A stretch of 64,000 bases of DNA from JARRKU01 sp050288425 (lineage in GTDB: Bacteria; Desulfobacterota; Desulfobacteria; Desulfobacterales; Desulfosarcinaceae): contig JBNKDU010000149.1 in assembly GCA_050288425.1 (NCBI GenBank), positions 1 through 64,000 of the forward strand, in the 5' to 3' direction. The position numbers were made by a program, and so were the translations under genes. This document shows, one piece after another, positions 26,410 through 34,934 of the stretch (position 1 is its first letter; each line of letters starts with the position of its first letter). Under the pieces are notes generated by a model that was given only the letters and a program-made list of their open reading frames with translations, had not been told where the DNA came from and ran no database searches.

Positions 26410-26634
26410 ATCGCATATAGCCCAGTTGTAAAGCCGGCGAAGCGGGCAGGTGGTCTGCGCCCCACGCAATTTCGTTTAAGAGCGGCTAAGGGTGTGCTCC
26501 GGGCGGCCCGCAAACTCGCTTCGCTCAAACAGTGCGGGCCGCTTTCCTACGCACACCCAAAGCCGCTCTAAAACTCATTGCTGACGGGGCGCAGACCACC
26601 TGCCCGCTTCGCCTCCTGTGCGGCTATATGCGAT
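26410..26634. repeat. 225-bp nested perfect inverted repeat (long hairpin)
   Basis: Five perfectly complementary arm pairs share one centre at about 26523: 26410-26422 with 26622-26634 (13 bp), 26436-26463 with 26586-26613 (28 bp), 26479-26487 with 26561-26569 (9 bp), 26490-26497 with 26551-26558 (8 bp) and 26503-26512 with 26533-26542 (10 bp). RNA or single-stranded DNA from this region would fold into one long interrupted hairpin. It contains no credible gene. A 28-bp arm has a related copy at 34706-34733. It could be a miniature inverted-repeat element, or a very large terminator after RNase J. Confidence 0.9.
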
Positions 26635-26656
26635 GGGGTTGTTGAGGGAGATCGGG

Positions 26657-26671
26657 GGCGGTTGAACCGCC
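26657..26671. promoter_or_regulatory. Short palindrome upstream of ftsK
   Basis: GGCGGTT and AACCGCC flank a single base (26657-26671), giving a perfect operator-like palindrome in the leader of ftsK. Nothing else was seen between 26635 and 26808 beyond this site. Confidence 0.3.
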
Positions 26672-26808
26672 TGCAGGTCGATGGTATGCTCGGCCCGGAT
26701 CGAAACCGGTTCCAGGCAACCGGAATTTCGAATTTTCATCAACGGTAGTCGCTGACGTATCTTCCCTTCGGCGGTTCCTGATCCCGCCCCGCGCGGCAGT
26801 CAGCGGTA

Positions 26809-29016
26809 TTGCCCGTTCAGCAAGTGAGCGATGAGGCCATGCGCAAGGAAATTCTAGGCATCCTGCTTTTCTTTCTGGTCATCTTCACCCTGATCAGCCT
26901 GTTGTCCTTTCACCCCGGCGATCCTTCGGTGCACAATACCGGCGCGAGCGGGCCGATCCACAACCTGTTCGGCGCCATCGGCGCCCAGGTGGCCGGCCTG
27001 CTGGTGGGCCTCTGGGGGCTGGGCGCCTTCTGGGTGCCGGTCCTGCTGCTCATGGCCAGTATCCATTTCTTCAGCGACCAGTCCCCATATGCCCTGGTCA
27101 CCCTGGCCGCGGGAGGCATGCTGCTGCTGGTCGCAACCGGCGGCCTGCTGGCTTTCAAGCAGCACAACTACGAACTCTTCGGCAGCCGGTTCTCCGCCGG
27201 GGGGATTCTCGGCATTCCGTTGAAGGTCTTCCTGGTGCAATATGCCAACCCGGCCGGAGGCGCCATCATCCTCGGCCTGCTGTGGCTCATCGGCTTCATC
27301 CTGGCAACCCGCTTTTCCCTGGTGGCTTTCTACGGCCGCTGTCGCACGCTGTGCGGACGACTCGCGGAACGAATCAAGACCGTGATCATCAAATTCAGGG
27401 AGCGGCGCCAGCGTCATAGGACCCGCAAGAAACAAAAACGCGCCCAGGCCCGGACCAAAACACCGGCTGGTGAAATCAGGATCCAGGCACCGGCGACCAA
27501 GCCACCCATGGCCAAGCCCCAGCCGAAGCAGAAGATGTTTGACTTCATGCGCGATGACAGCCGGTTTCGACTGCCATCCATCGATCTGCTGGAAGATCCG
27601 GAGGAGCGGCCCATCTCGGTGAGCGACGAGAGCCTGCGCATGCAGTCCAAGCTGCTGGAGAAGAAGCTGGAAGACTTCGGCGTCAAAGGCCATGTGGTGG
27701 CGGTGACTCCCGGACCGGTCATTACCACCTTCGAGTATGCGCCGGCGCCCGGTGTGAAGATCAATAAGATCGTAAACCTGACCGACGACCTGGCCCTGGC
27801 CCTGCGGGCCATCAGCATCCGCATCGTGGCACCCATTCCGGGCAAGGCCGCCATCGGTATCGAGGTGCCCAATGCCGACCGCGAGACCGTGCGCTTCAAG
27901 GAAATCGTGGCTTCCGAGGCCTATGAAAGCCTCAAGTCCAAGCTTACCATCTGTCTGGGCAAGGATATCGTCGGCCATCCGGTGGCGGCCACCCTGGACA
28001 AGATGCCCCATCTGCTCATCGCAGGCGCCACCGGCGCGGGCAAGAGCGTGGCCCTGAACACCATGATCTGCAGCCTCTTGTACAAGGCCATGCCCGATGA
28101 AGTCAAAATGATCATGGTGGACCCCAAGCGCATCGAATTGTCGGCCTATGACGGTATCCCCCACCTGATTACCGCGGTGGTCAAGGATGCCAAAAAGGCC
28201 ACCAATGCCCTCTTCTGGGCGGTCAAGGAGATGGAACACCGCTACGAACTGCTTTCGGAAAACAAGTCGCGCAACATCGCCCAATACAACCAGAAGATCG
28301 CCCGGCAGCTCAAGCAGGCCAAGAAGAAAAACCAGAAGGACGAAGAGCAGGATCCTATCGAATCCCTGCCGTACATCGTGATTATCATCGACGAACTGGC
28401 CGATCTCATGATGGTGGCCTCCCGGGACGTGGAGTTCGCCCTGACCCGCCTGGCCCAGATGGCCCGGGCCGCCGGCATCCATCTCATCCTGGCCACCCAG
28501 CGGCCCTCGGTGGATGTGCTCACCGGAATCATCAAAGCCAACTTTCCCACCCGTCTGACCTTTCAGGTCTCCTCCAAGACCGATTCGCGGACCATCATCG
28601 ACACCAATGGCGCGGAAAATCTGCTGGGCATGGGCGACATGCTCTTCCTGCCCCCCGGCACCGGCCGCCTTCAGCGAATCCACGGCGCGTATATTTCCGA
28701 AACCGAGTTGTCCCGGATCATCGATCACCTCAAGCAACAGAAGGCCCCCGAGTATGATCCGCGGGTGGTGGAGACGCCGGAGAAGGAAAACGCCGAAGAG
28801 GGCGAGACCGAGTACGACGAACGCTATGACGACGCCGTCGCCCTGGTGACCAAAGCCGGCCAGGCATCCATCTCCATGATTCAGCGCCATTTGCGCATCG
28901 GATACAACCGGGCCGCCCGTATCGTGGAAGTCATGGAACAGGAAGGCCTCGTCGGGCCGGCAGACGGCGCCAAGCCCAGGGAGGTGTTGGCCAGGTCGTA
29001 TGATGACATGCCTTGA
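26809..29016 (+). CDS. ftsK: DNA translocase FtsK
   Basis: A septum-located DNA pump that clears chromosomes during division. Four N-terminal membrane segments (about residues 10-180) are followed by a basic linker, a RecA-like motor with Walker A GATGAGKS near 406 and Walker B VIIIDELADLM near 525, and a C-terminal winged-helix gamma domain (DDAVALVTKAGQASISMIQ), which reads KOPS sites. 735 residues is short for enterobacterial FtsK but typical of SpoIIIE/FtsK elsewhere. The start is TTG 26809 or ATG 26839; the latter begins MRKEILGILLFFL, a normal membrane N-terminus. Confidence 0.95.
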   Translation: MPVQQVSDEAMRKEILGILLFFLVIFTLISLLSFHPGDPSVHNTGASGPIHNLFGAIGAQVAGLLVGLWGLGAFWVPVLLLMASIHFFSDQSPYALVTLAAGGMLLLVATGGLLAFKQHNYELFGSRFSAGGILGIPLKVFLVQYANPAGGAIILGLLWLIGFILATRFSLVAFYGRCRTLCGRLAERIKTVIIKFRERRQRHRTRKKQKRAQARTKTPAGEIRIQAPATKPPMAKPQPKQKMFDFMRDDSRFRLPSIDLLEDPEERPISVSDESLRMQSKLLEKKLEDFGVKGHVVAVTPGPVITTFEYAPAPGVKINKIVNLTDDLALALRAISIRIVAPIPGKAAIGIEVPNADRETVRFKEIVASEAYESLKSKLTICLGKDIVGHPVAATLDKMPHLLIAGATGAGKSVALNTMICSLLYKAMPDEVKMIMVDPKRIELSAYDGIPHLITAVVKDAKKATNALFWAVKEMEHRYELLSENKSRNIAQYNQKIARQLKQAKKKNQKDEEQDPIESLPYIVIIIDELADLMMVASRDVEFALTRLAQMARAAGIHLILATQRPSVDVLTGIIKANFPTRLTFQVSSKTDSRTIIDTNGAENLLGMGDMLFLPPGTGRLQRIHGAYISETELSRIIDHLKQQKAPEYDPRVVETPEKENAEEGETEYDERYDDAVALVTKAGQASISMIQRHLRIGYNRAARIVEVMEQEGLVGPADGAKPREVLARSYDDMP

Positions 29017-29632
29017 CGATCTTCACGAATTGGCGCGCAGCGTGAAAGGATTTCTCGATCCGGACGAGGGCCGAAGGCTTTATGAGGTGGCCCTGGAAGC
29101 CGCCGGATTGGGACCTTGTCTGGAGATCGGCAGCTATTGCGGCAAATCGGCGCTATTCCTGGGCGCGGCCTGCCGATCGAAAGGAACCACCCTCTATTCC
29201 ATCGACCACCATAAAGGTTCGGAGGAGCAGCAACCCGGCGAGACCTTTTTCGATCCCCAATTGTTCGATCCGAATTCCTATGGCGTGGACACCTGCCGGT
29301 TTTTTCGCCATACACTGAAACGATCGGGGCTGGAAGATCATGTGGTACCGCTGGTCGCCCGGTCCGGGGTGGTCGCCCGGGATTGGGCGACTCCCCTGGG
29401 ACTGGTGTTTATCGACGGCGGTCATGCCTATGAGACCGTGATGGAGGATTTCACCCGTTGGAACGGACATATCACCCCCGGCGGATTCCTCTTGTTTCAC
29501 GATCTGTTCGAAGACCCGGCCGATGGCGGCCAGGCGCCTTACCGGGTATACCGCAAGGCCGTCGCCTCTGGTGATTTTTGCGAGCTGCCCAGAACCAAAA
29601 CCCTGGGTGTGTTGAGAAAATCCAGGTGTTGA
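29000..29632 (+). CDS. Class I SAM-dependent methyltransferase
   Basis: The SAM-binding motif is CLEIGSYCGKSALFLG near residue 40, followed by YSIDHHKG and LVFIDGGHAYETVMEDF, a pattern of the TylF/MacO-type methyltransferase group. The fold is clear but the substrate is unknown. The gene starts inside ftsK (17 bp overlap; ATGs at 29000 and 29003), so it is co-translated with it. 210 residues, no signal peptide. Confidence 0.8.
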   Translation: MMTCLDDLHELARSVKGFLDPDEGRRLYEVALEAAGLGPCLEIGSYCGKSALFLGAACRSKGTTLYSIDHHKGSEEQQPGETFFDPQLFDPNSYGVDTCRFFRHTLKRSGLEDHVVPLVARSGVVARDWATPLGLVFIDGGHAYETVMEDFTRWNGHITPGGFLLFHDLFEDPADGGQAPYRVYRKAVASGDFCELPRTKTLGVLRKSRC

Positions 29633-29642
29633 AACCACATGG

Positions 29643-30083
29643 TTACGACAAGTTTGTCTGCGTCCAAGGCTGGTTCGCTACAGGGGCAGCCATCCCGGGA
29701 GAAAAATTCGGGAGGTGGCGGATCATTCGCCGGACCACGCCGGTGACATCCGAGAAGTCGGAGTCGCTGTATCCGATATAGCGCGGTCTGATCAGATGGA
29801 CATCGGCCTTCAGCGTTTTCTGCCGGCGGGGCAAAATGACGATCACCGGCATATCGCGCAGCAGATGCCGCATGTCTGCCAGTTCGGCCAGCTCTCCGCC
29901 GTCCAGGGGCATGAGGATTGCCATGGTGATCGTCTTCCGGGGGCGGTGCAGGCGATCTATCAGGGTCTCGAGAGTGGTGAGGAATTCGAATTGCGCGGAG
30001 GCGCAATACCCGTTCAGGGCGTTCATCAACACATCCGCCCGGGGCGCGAGCGGCGTCGCGTAGACCAAAATCCGCATATCCAT
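29643..30083 (-). CDS. Receiver-like protein without a phosphorylation site
   Basis: 146 residues with alternating hydrophobic strands and helices resembling a response-regulator receiver (MRILVYATPL, MAILMPLDGGEL, MPVIVILP). The position where a phosphoryl-accepting Asp would lie reads LMPLD with no clear acidic pocket, so it is probably a pseudo-receiver. The start at 30083 has an AAGGA site; the longer frame adds 21 residues. Confidence in the fold is low, and the function is unknown. Confidence 0.45.
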   Translation of the reverse strand: MDMRILVYATPLAPRADVLMNALNGYCASAQFEFLTTLETLIDRLHRPRKTITMAILMPLDGGELAELADMRHLLRDMPVIVILPRRQKTLKADVHLIRPRYIGYSDSDFSDVTGVVRRMIRHLPNFSPGMAAPVANQPWTQTNLS

Positions 30084-30273
30084 GTCCTTATTGGCAATCT
30101 GGTATCCCACCGGCAGGGTTGCGACCCTGACGATCGACTTCGCCATTCCGAGTCGAAATTCGGCTCGTCTTCCATGATTCCTATCGGCAGAGTGATAGCA
30201 GGACTTTAATGCAGCCGGCGCGCATTTCGGCTCCGGACGGGTCCCCCGGGAGGGGCTGTGGCTTGTGCAAAAA

Positions 30274-31005
30274 TCATTCTGCGGCAGACGGGACTCCGGA
30301 TCGGAAATAGAGCACCACGCTTTTGCCCATGACGGGATTGAGGCAGCGGTCCAGGAAGCGGGTAACCAGCGGTTTTTGCATCATGTCCCAGGTGAGCAGG
30401 CGCTGGTATTGGCGGACCGGCCATAGCCGGTCGCGTTGAAGGCCCACGAGGCATTTGAGCCACCAGTACGGCGAGTGCAGGCTGTGGGCATAATGGGTAT
30501 GCCAATGGAGTCGGCGGGTGATGCGCTCCACGATGCGGATCAATCTCCGATGTCCATAGATGCGCACATGGCCGCCCGGACTGCGGCGGTATTGACCGCT
30601 CAGGGCCCAACAGACGGTCTCGGGCCAGCGCCGCGGCACGCTGATCACCAGATGGCCCTCGGGTTTGAGTACACGGGCGATTTCCCGGACGGCCCCGCAG
30701 TGGTCCTGGATGTGTTCCAGTACCTCGCTGCAAACCACCAGGTCGAAACTGCATCGGGCGAAGGGCAGGCGGGTGATGTCGGCGCCGGCGAGGTCCCAAC
30801 CGCGACGCCGGCTATTGTTGAGGGCGGCATGAAGATGCAACCGGTCACGGGCCTGGACCAGATTGGCGAAGTCCGGGTCGGCCCCCACGACCCATCCTCT
30901 GCCCAGGTCGAAGGCGGCGGCCGTGTGGCGGCCGGTTCCGCAGCCGATATCCAGGATCCGACTTCGGTCCGTCAGCGGGATTCGCCGGAAATCAACTGTA
31001 ATCAC
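30274..31005 (-). CDS. Class I SAM-dependent methyltransferase
   Basis: Motif I is ILDIGCGTGRHTA near residues 17-29, and the motif II-III region FDLVVCSEVLEHIQD is followed by RVLKPEGHLVISVP. This is the UbiE/Methyltransf_11 type. Basic and aromatic C-terminal half (RRLHWHTHYAHSLHSPYWWLKC) may be membrane associated. It overlaps the glycosyltransferase gene by 14 bp, so it may modify a glycan or lipid made by that enzyme. Substrate unknown. Confidence 0.85.
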   Translation of the reverse strand: MITVDFRRIPLTDRSRILDIGCGTGRHTAAAFDLGRGWVVGADPDFANLVQARDRLHLHAALNNSRRRGWDLAGADITRLPFARCSFDLVVCSEVLEHIQDHCGAVREIARVLKPEGHLVISVPRRWPETVCWALSGQYRRSPGGHVRIYGHRRLIRIVERITRRLHWHTHYAHSLHSPYWWLKCLVGLQRDRLWPVRQYQRLLTWDMMQKPLVTRFLDRCLNPVMGKSVVLYFRSGVPSAAE

Positions 31006-32248
31006 GGATCACCCGCCGGTAGACCGCTTCGGTTTTTCTGGCGGCGGCTTCCCAGGTGAAATGGCGATGCACCCGCCGATACCCGGCTTCGCCCAGGGCG
31101 GCGGCACGCTCCGGGTGATCGCACAAGAAGGCGATGGCCGCGGCCAGGGCGTGGGGATCGGCCGGCGGCACCAGCAGCCCGGCATTCCCGACCACTTCGG
31201 GCAAGGCGCCGCCGGTGGTGCTGACCACCGGCACGCGGCAGGCCATGGCTTCTCCCGCCGGAAGGCCGAATCCCTCATAGAGCGACGGGACCACCGCCAG
31301 GCAGGTCCGGGCATACTGGCGTACAAATTCGTCCTGCCCGATGGCTCCGGTGAAGCGCACCCGGTCCGCGATACCCAGTTGGGCGATCAGGCGCCGGATC
31401 GGGCCATCCTCCTTGGGCCGTCCGATCACCACCAGGTGCAGACGCGGTCGTTGAGGCGCCAGCAGGGCCACGGCCCGCAACAGATGTTCCAACCCCTTCA
31501 GGGGTACGTCGGCGCTGGTGGTGACCATCAGCCGCTCGGGTTGGCGCCGGATTTCGGGAAGCGGGTGGAACCGGTCCGTGGCGATGCCGTTGGGAACAAT
31601 GCTGAAGCGACTTTCCGGCAGTCCAAACGCCCTGACGATATCGTCCCGGGCGCAGGCCGAGACGGTGATGATGCGTTTGAGAGTGGGCGCCACCCGTTTT
31701 TGCATGCCGACAAAGGTATACCAGCGCCATTGTTTGAATTTGCGCAGGATGGATGTTTCGGCCCGGACGGCCAGGCGCCGATCCACGGTGATGGCGTGGT
31801 GGATGGTGGCCACGGTGGGGATTTGTCGTGCCAGGGACCAGATGCCGTAGGAGAGGCTCTGGTTGTCGTGCAGAATATCGTACCTGGCCCCATGGGAGCG
31901 GATAAACCGCTTGGCCCGCAGGCCGAAGGTCAGGGGTTCGGGAAATCCCATGGTGGATACCCCCATCCATTCCATCAGGTTGATGGGATTGCACAATTCG
32001 GTGACGGTCGGGGTGCGGAACAGATCGTCGGGATTGTACAGATCCAGGCCGGGAAGGGGACGCAACCGGGCGCCATTGTCCAGATGCGGGTAGGGGGGGC
32101 CGGATATGACGTCCACCTGGTGGCCCAATCGGCAAAGCGCATGGCTCAAATTGCGTACATAGACGCCCTGGCCGCCGCAATGCGGGTGGCTGCGGTAGCT
32201 GAGCATTCCGATGCGCAAGGGGCGCTGATCGATGTCTGGATTCACCAT
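30992..32248 (-). CDS. GT4-family glycosyltransferase
   Basis: GT-B fold, 418 residues. The N-terminal domain starts RIGMLSYRSHPHCGGQGVYV, a glycine-rich donor loop. The C-terminal domain has VPNGIATDRFHP, the SADVPLKGLEHLLRA segment and the EX7E motif in EGFGLPAGE. GT4 enzymes transfer sugars from nucleotide sugars with retention of configuration, often in LPS or capsule synthesis. The methyltransferase starts within its 3' end. Confidence 0.9.
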   Translation of the reverse strand: MVNPDIDQRPLRIGMLSYRSHPHCGGQGVYVRNLSHALCRLGHQVDVISGPPYPHLDNGARLRPLPGLDLYNPDDLFRTPTVTELCNPINLMEWMGVSTMGFPEPLTFGLRAKRFIRSHGARYDILHDNQSLSYGIWSLARQIPTVATIHHAITVDRRLAVRAETSILRKFKQWRWYTFVGMQKRVAPTLKRIITVSACARDDIVRAFGLPESRFSIVPNGIATDRFHPLPEIRRQPERLMVTTSADVPLKGLEHLLRAVALLAPQRPRLHLVVIGRPKEDGPIRRLIAQLGIADRVRFTGAIGQDEFVRQYARTCLAVVPSLYEGFGLPAGEAMACRVPVVSTTGGALPEVVGNAGLLVPPADPHALAAAIAFLCDHPERAAALGEAGYRRVHRHFTWEAAARKTEAVYRRVIRDYS

Positions 32249-32380
32249 TCACGCCTGATTCGGGGACAAACTCAAATGGCCTCCCATATCGGTGCCGTCT
32301 GGCAGCGTCAAGGTTTTTATCCCAGCGGTGATCGCATGGTTCGAAGCACCGCAGCCGGTGGAATAGTTCAAAGGAAGGGG

Positions 32381-32400
32381 GGCGGGCCAGGGCCCGCCCA
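32381..32400 (-). terminator. GC-rich hairpin after the small membrane protein gene
   Basis: GGGCGGGCC and GGCCCGCCC form an 8-9 bp stem (32381-32389 / 32392-32400) just past the end of the minus-strand gene at 32433. Only a C/T-rich tail follows on that strand, so termination is uncertain. Confidence 0.35.
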
Positions 32401-32432
32401 TGGGTTGGATGGGCTGGTGACCGGTAAATATT

Positions 32433-32756
32433 CTATGGGCGTCTGGTTTTCAGGCCGCGGATCAGGAGCCGCAAGCCATAGCATGTCGTAACCAGGCAAA
32501 GTCCGAAGAGGAAGGCTACGCCGCCGACTTCCGCTTTCGGTGCCGTGATGATGCCCCATCCGCCGACGGCCTGCGCGATATGGATCACATCGTCGATTCC
32601 CCAGGCAGGTGTCTGCGACATCAGCAGCAGGGCGCACAAAATCGCGGGAGTCGCCAGCCAGAGAATCCGTGGGTGACGGAACGAAGCTTCGAGAATGACC
32701 ACCGAGGGTTTTGATCCGATGATTTTCTTTGACCGATGATCGTTTCGATATGGCAT
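32433..32756 (-). CDS. Small membrane protein with two predicted membrane segments
   Basis: A 107-residue protein with hydrophobic stretches at about 31-46 (LWLATPAILCALLLMS) and 78-97 (GVAFLFGLCLVTTCYGLRLL), and basic ends. No family is recognised. An excellent AGGAGG ribosome-binding site lies 8 bases before the ATG and a probable sigma-54 promoter lies further upstream, so the gene is likely real and regulated. It is divergent from the HD-GYP regulator gene. Confidence 0.65.
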   Translation of the reverse strand: MPYRNDHRSKKIIGSKPSVVILEASFRHPRILWLATPAILCALLLMSQTPAWGIDDVIHIAQAVGGWGIITAPKAEVGGVAFLFGLCLVTTCYGLRLLIRGLKTRRP

Positions 32757-32794
32757 GACGACCTCCTGAGCGATGTGATTTGATCGTCTATCAG

Positions 32795-32811
32795 AGCAAA
32801 AGGCCTGCCAA
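32795..32811 (-). promoter_or_regulatory. Sigma-54 promoter for the small membrane protein gene
   Basis: The minus strand reads TTGGCAGGCCTTTTGCT, matching the -24 GG and -12 GC signature with correct spacing and 15 of 17 consensus positions. It lies about 40 bp before the AGGAGG-ATG of the gene at 32756. Such promoters need an enhancer-binding activator; none is seen beside it. Confidence 0.6.
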
Positions 32812-33104
32812 AGGGCCGGAAAAAATTTAATAAATTGATATTCATATATTTTATTGTTTTTCCCTCTGTCGTTTCCACCGGTGTCAGCTATTGAAACGAT
32901 AGGCCGCCATCGCGGCCGATATCAAAATGAGAGTGTCGGAACCGATCATGGCGCAGCTGGAGGCGGAATTCCGCTGCGGCCCGAAACCGGGTTAAGTTTT
33001 TCCGCCGCCAGGCCGATATCTTGGAAGGTTATGGATAACGGACTGGAAACCAACCGGCTGTCGATTCGCCGTTGATCGTCACCATCAAGGATCTCGCAGA
33101 CGAT
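32812..33104. other. Intergenic stretch with AT-rich block
   Basis: This stretch between the sigma-54 site and the HD-GYP gene holds an AT-rich block at 32820-32865 that may include a promoter for the plus-strand gene. No gene, repeat or confident promoter pair could be fixed. Confidence 0.3.
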
Positions 33105-34682
33105 ATGACCACCCAAGCCAAGGAAACCATTCTCTTCGTCGACGACGAGGAAAGTATTCTCGACATTGCGCGAACCTTTTTCGGCGGTCAGGGCTACCAG
33201 GTGCTGACCGCAGGAAACGGCCGCCAGGCAGTACAGGTGGTTCAGGAGAAGCACATCGATTGTTGCTTTACGGATATCAACATGCCGGAAATGGACGGCA
33301 TGGAGTTGGCCGAGTATCTGCACAAGTTTGACAACACCATCCCCGTGGTGATCATGACCGGTTATCCCTCCCTGGACAACACCATCCATACCATCAAGAA
33401 CGGGGTGGTCGATTTTTTGATCAAACCGGTGAACCTGAATCAGATGAAATTGTGTGTGCAACGGGTTCTGCGTGAGCGCCGCCTGTTTATCGAAAACGTC
33501 ATGTTGCAGCAGGAAGTCCAGGCCAAGAAGAAGCTGGTCAAACTGAACAGGGCCTTGGAAAAGAAGAACCGGGAATTGAGTATCGTCAATCGTATCATGA
33601 ACGATTTCGGATCGTTGCGCGAAAGCGCTGATGTATTCAAGCACCTGGTGGACGTGGCGGTCCAACTGATCCATGCCGATGCGGCCTGTTTTTACCTGAT
33701 CAATGAATCGACGGATGAAGCCATCCCTATTGCTTCGGCCGTATCGCCGGAGTTTGCGGCGACTTCCGATACGGCGACCGATTGTGTGTCCAGGACCGAT
33801 TCGGTGTCCTTGTCCGGCGATTGCCGGGTCACCCGATTGCTATTGGACGTGGTCCGGGAAGACCGGCCCATGTTGGTGGCGCAAAATGCCAACGGCGCCA
33901 ATTTCCTGCCCGCCGAGATCCGCTCTTTCATGGTGGCCCCCCTGAAGATCCGTTCCAAACTGCTGGGGGTGCTCAGCGCTTCCGTACGCCGGGGGGATCT
34001 GCGTTTCAGCGAGAAAGAATTGTTTTACCTCTCGTTCATGTGCAACAAGGCGGCTTCCTCCATGGAAAGCCTGGCCTTGTACGAAAATATTTACAACAAT
34101 CTGCTGGCCACCCTGTATGCCTTCGTCAAGGCCATCGAGGCCAGGGATCCCTACACCAAGCAGCACTCCAACCGGGTGACCCGTATTTCCATCGCCATGG
34201 CCAAGGCCATGCATTGCACCAGCGAAGAACAGGATATCCTCAATGTGGCCGGACTGCTGCACGATATCGGCAAGATCGGCATCCGCGACGAGATCCTGCT
34301 CAAACCGGGGCGTTTGAACCGGGAGGAGTTCCGGGTGATTCAACAGCATCCGGTGATCGGTGCCGAGATCATGGACAACCTGGGTCTCTGGCACCGGGAG
34401 AAACAGATCGTTCGCGGCCACCACGAGCGTTTCGACGGTACCGGCTACCCAGACGGCCTCAAGGGCGAAGAGATTCCCCTGTTGGCCCGCATACTCTCCG
34501 TTGCCGATGTCTACGATGCCATCGCCTCGGACCGTGCCTACCGGGAACGCATGGAAGAAGAGAAGATCCTGTCCATCATGTACAGCGGTGCCGGCACCCA
34601 ATTCGACCCCGAGATCATCGGCGTCTTCCGCCAGCTTTACGAATCCGGCGATATGGTTCGCATCACCCAAGAGACGGAATAA
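33105..34682 (+). CDS. Response regulator with receiver, GAF and HD-GYP domains
   Basis: A 525-residue signalling protein. The receiver domain (about 1-120) has an acidic pocket D13/D14 and phosphoacceptor D57 (FTDINMPEMDG). A coiled-coil link (about 140-165) joins a GAF-like domain (about 170-320) and a C-terminal HD-GYP domain with LLHDIGKIGI and HHERFDGTGYP. HD-GYP domains hydrolyse cyclic di-GMP. The ATG at 33105 gives MTTQAKETILFVDDE, a typical receiver start; a TTG 33 bp earlier is possible. No histidine kinase lies beside it. Confidence 0.92.
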   Translation: MTTQAKETILFVDDEESILDIARTFFGGQGYQVLTAGNGRQAVQVVQEKHIDCCFTDINMPEMDGMELAEYLHKFDNTIPVVIMTGYPSLDNTIHTIKNGVVDFLIKPVNLNQMKLCVQRVLRERRLFIENVMLQQEVQAKKKLVKLNRALEKKNRELSIVNRIMNDFGSLRESADVFKHLVDVAVQLIHADAACFYLINESTDEAIPIASAVSPEFAATSDTATDCVSRTDSVSLSGDCRVTRLLLDVVREDRPMLVAQNANGANFLPAEIRSFMVAPLKIRSKLLGVLSASVRRGDLRFSEKELFYLSFMCNKAASSMESLALYENIYNNLLATLYAFVKAIEARDPYTKQHSNRVTRISIAMAKAMHCTSEEQDILNVAGLLHDIGKIGIRDEILLKPGRLNREEFRVIQQHPVIGAEIMDNLGLWHREKQIVRGHHERFDGTGYPDGLKGEEIPLLARILSVADVYDAIASDRAYRERMEEEKILSIMYSGAGTQFDPEIIGVFRQLYESGDMVRITQETE

Positions 34683-34703
34683 ACTTTCACTGATAAAATT
34701 ACG

Positions 34704-34870
34704 TGAGGCGCAGACCTCCTGTTCGCTTCGCCGGTTGCTCTGATCGGTAACACGCGATTGCGCTGCCACCCGGCCTCCCCGCCCTTGCCTTTCCCGAGAA
34801 TACGCCGTAGAAGTATGCGGACAGCGCTTGTGCTGCGGCGCCTATCCGGCAGACCACCGGTCCGCCGCCA
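34704..34870. repeat. Dispersed repeat fragment related to the 225-bp hairpin
   Basis: The 28 bases at 34706-34733 match the 28-bp arm at 26586-26613 in 24 positions (GGCGCAGACC core and CGCTTCGCC end shared). The rest of the gap to 34934 is GC-rich and holds no credible gene. It has no matching second arm, so it may be a decayed copy. Confidence 0.5.
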
Positions 34871-34934
34871 TCTGCATCCACCCCCGAACGTTGCGTGAGA
34901 AAGATGGTAAAAAAGATTTAAATCATTACGAGCC

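Noticed and set aside
24764..26416. Minus-strand open frame of 550 codons opposite RNase J
   Set aside because: RNase J motifs on the plus strand are intact; the antisense frame is a codon-bias shadow.
26410..26634. CRISPR array or simple terminator at the large inverted repeat
   Set aside because: There are no regularly spaced direct repeats, and the hairpin is much larger than a terminator with no T run after it.
26854..28890. Long minus-strand open frame of 678 codons opposite ftsK
   Set aside because: It is antisense to a clear FtsK, has low-complexity Gly/His/Gln composition and no family motif; it results from the high GC codon bias.
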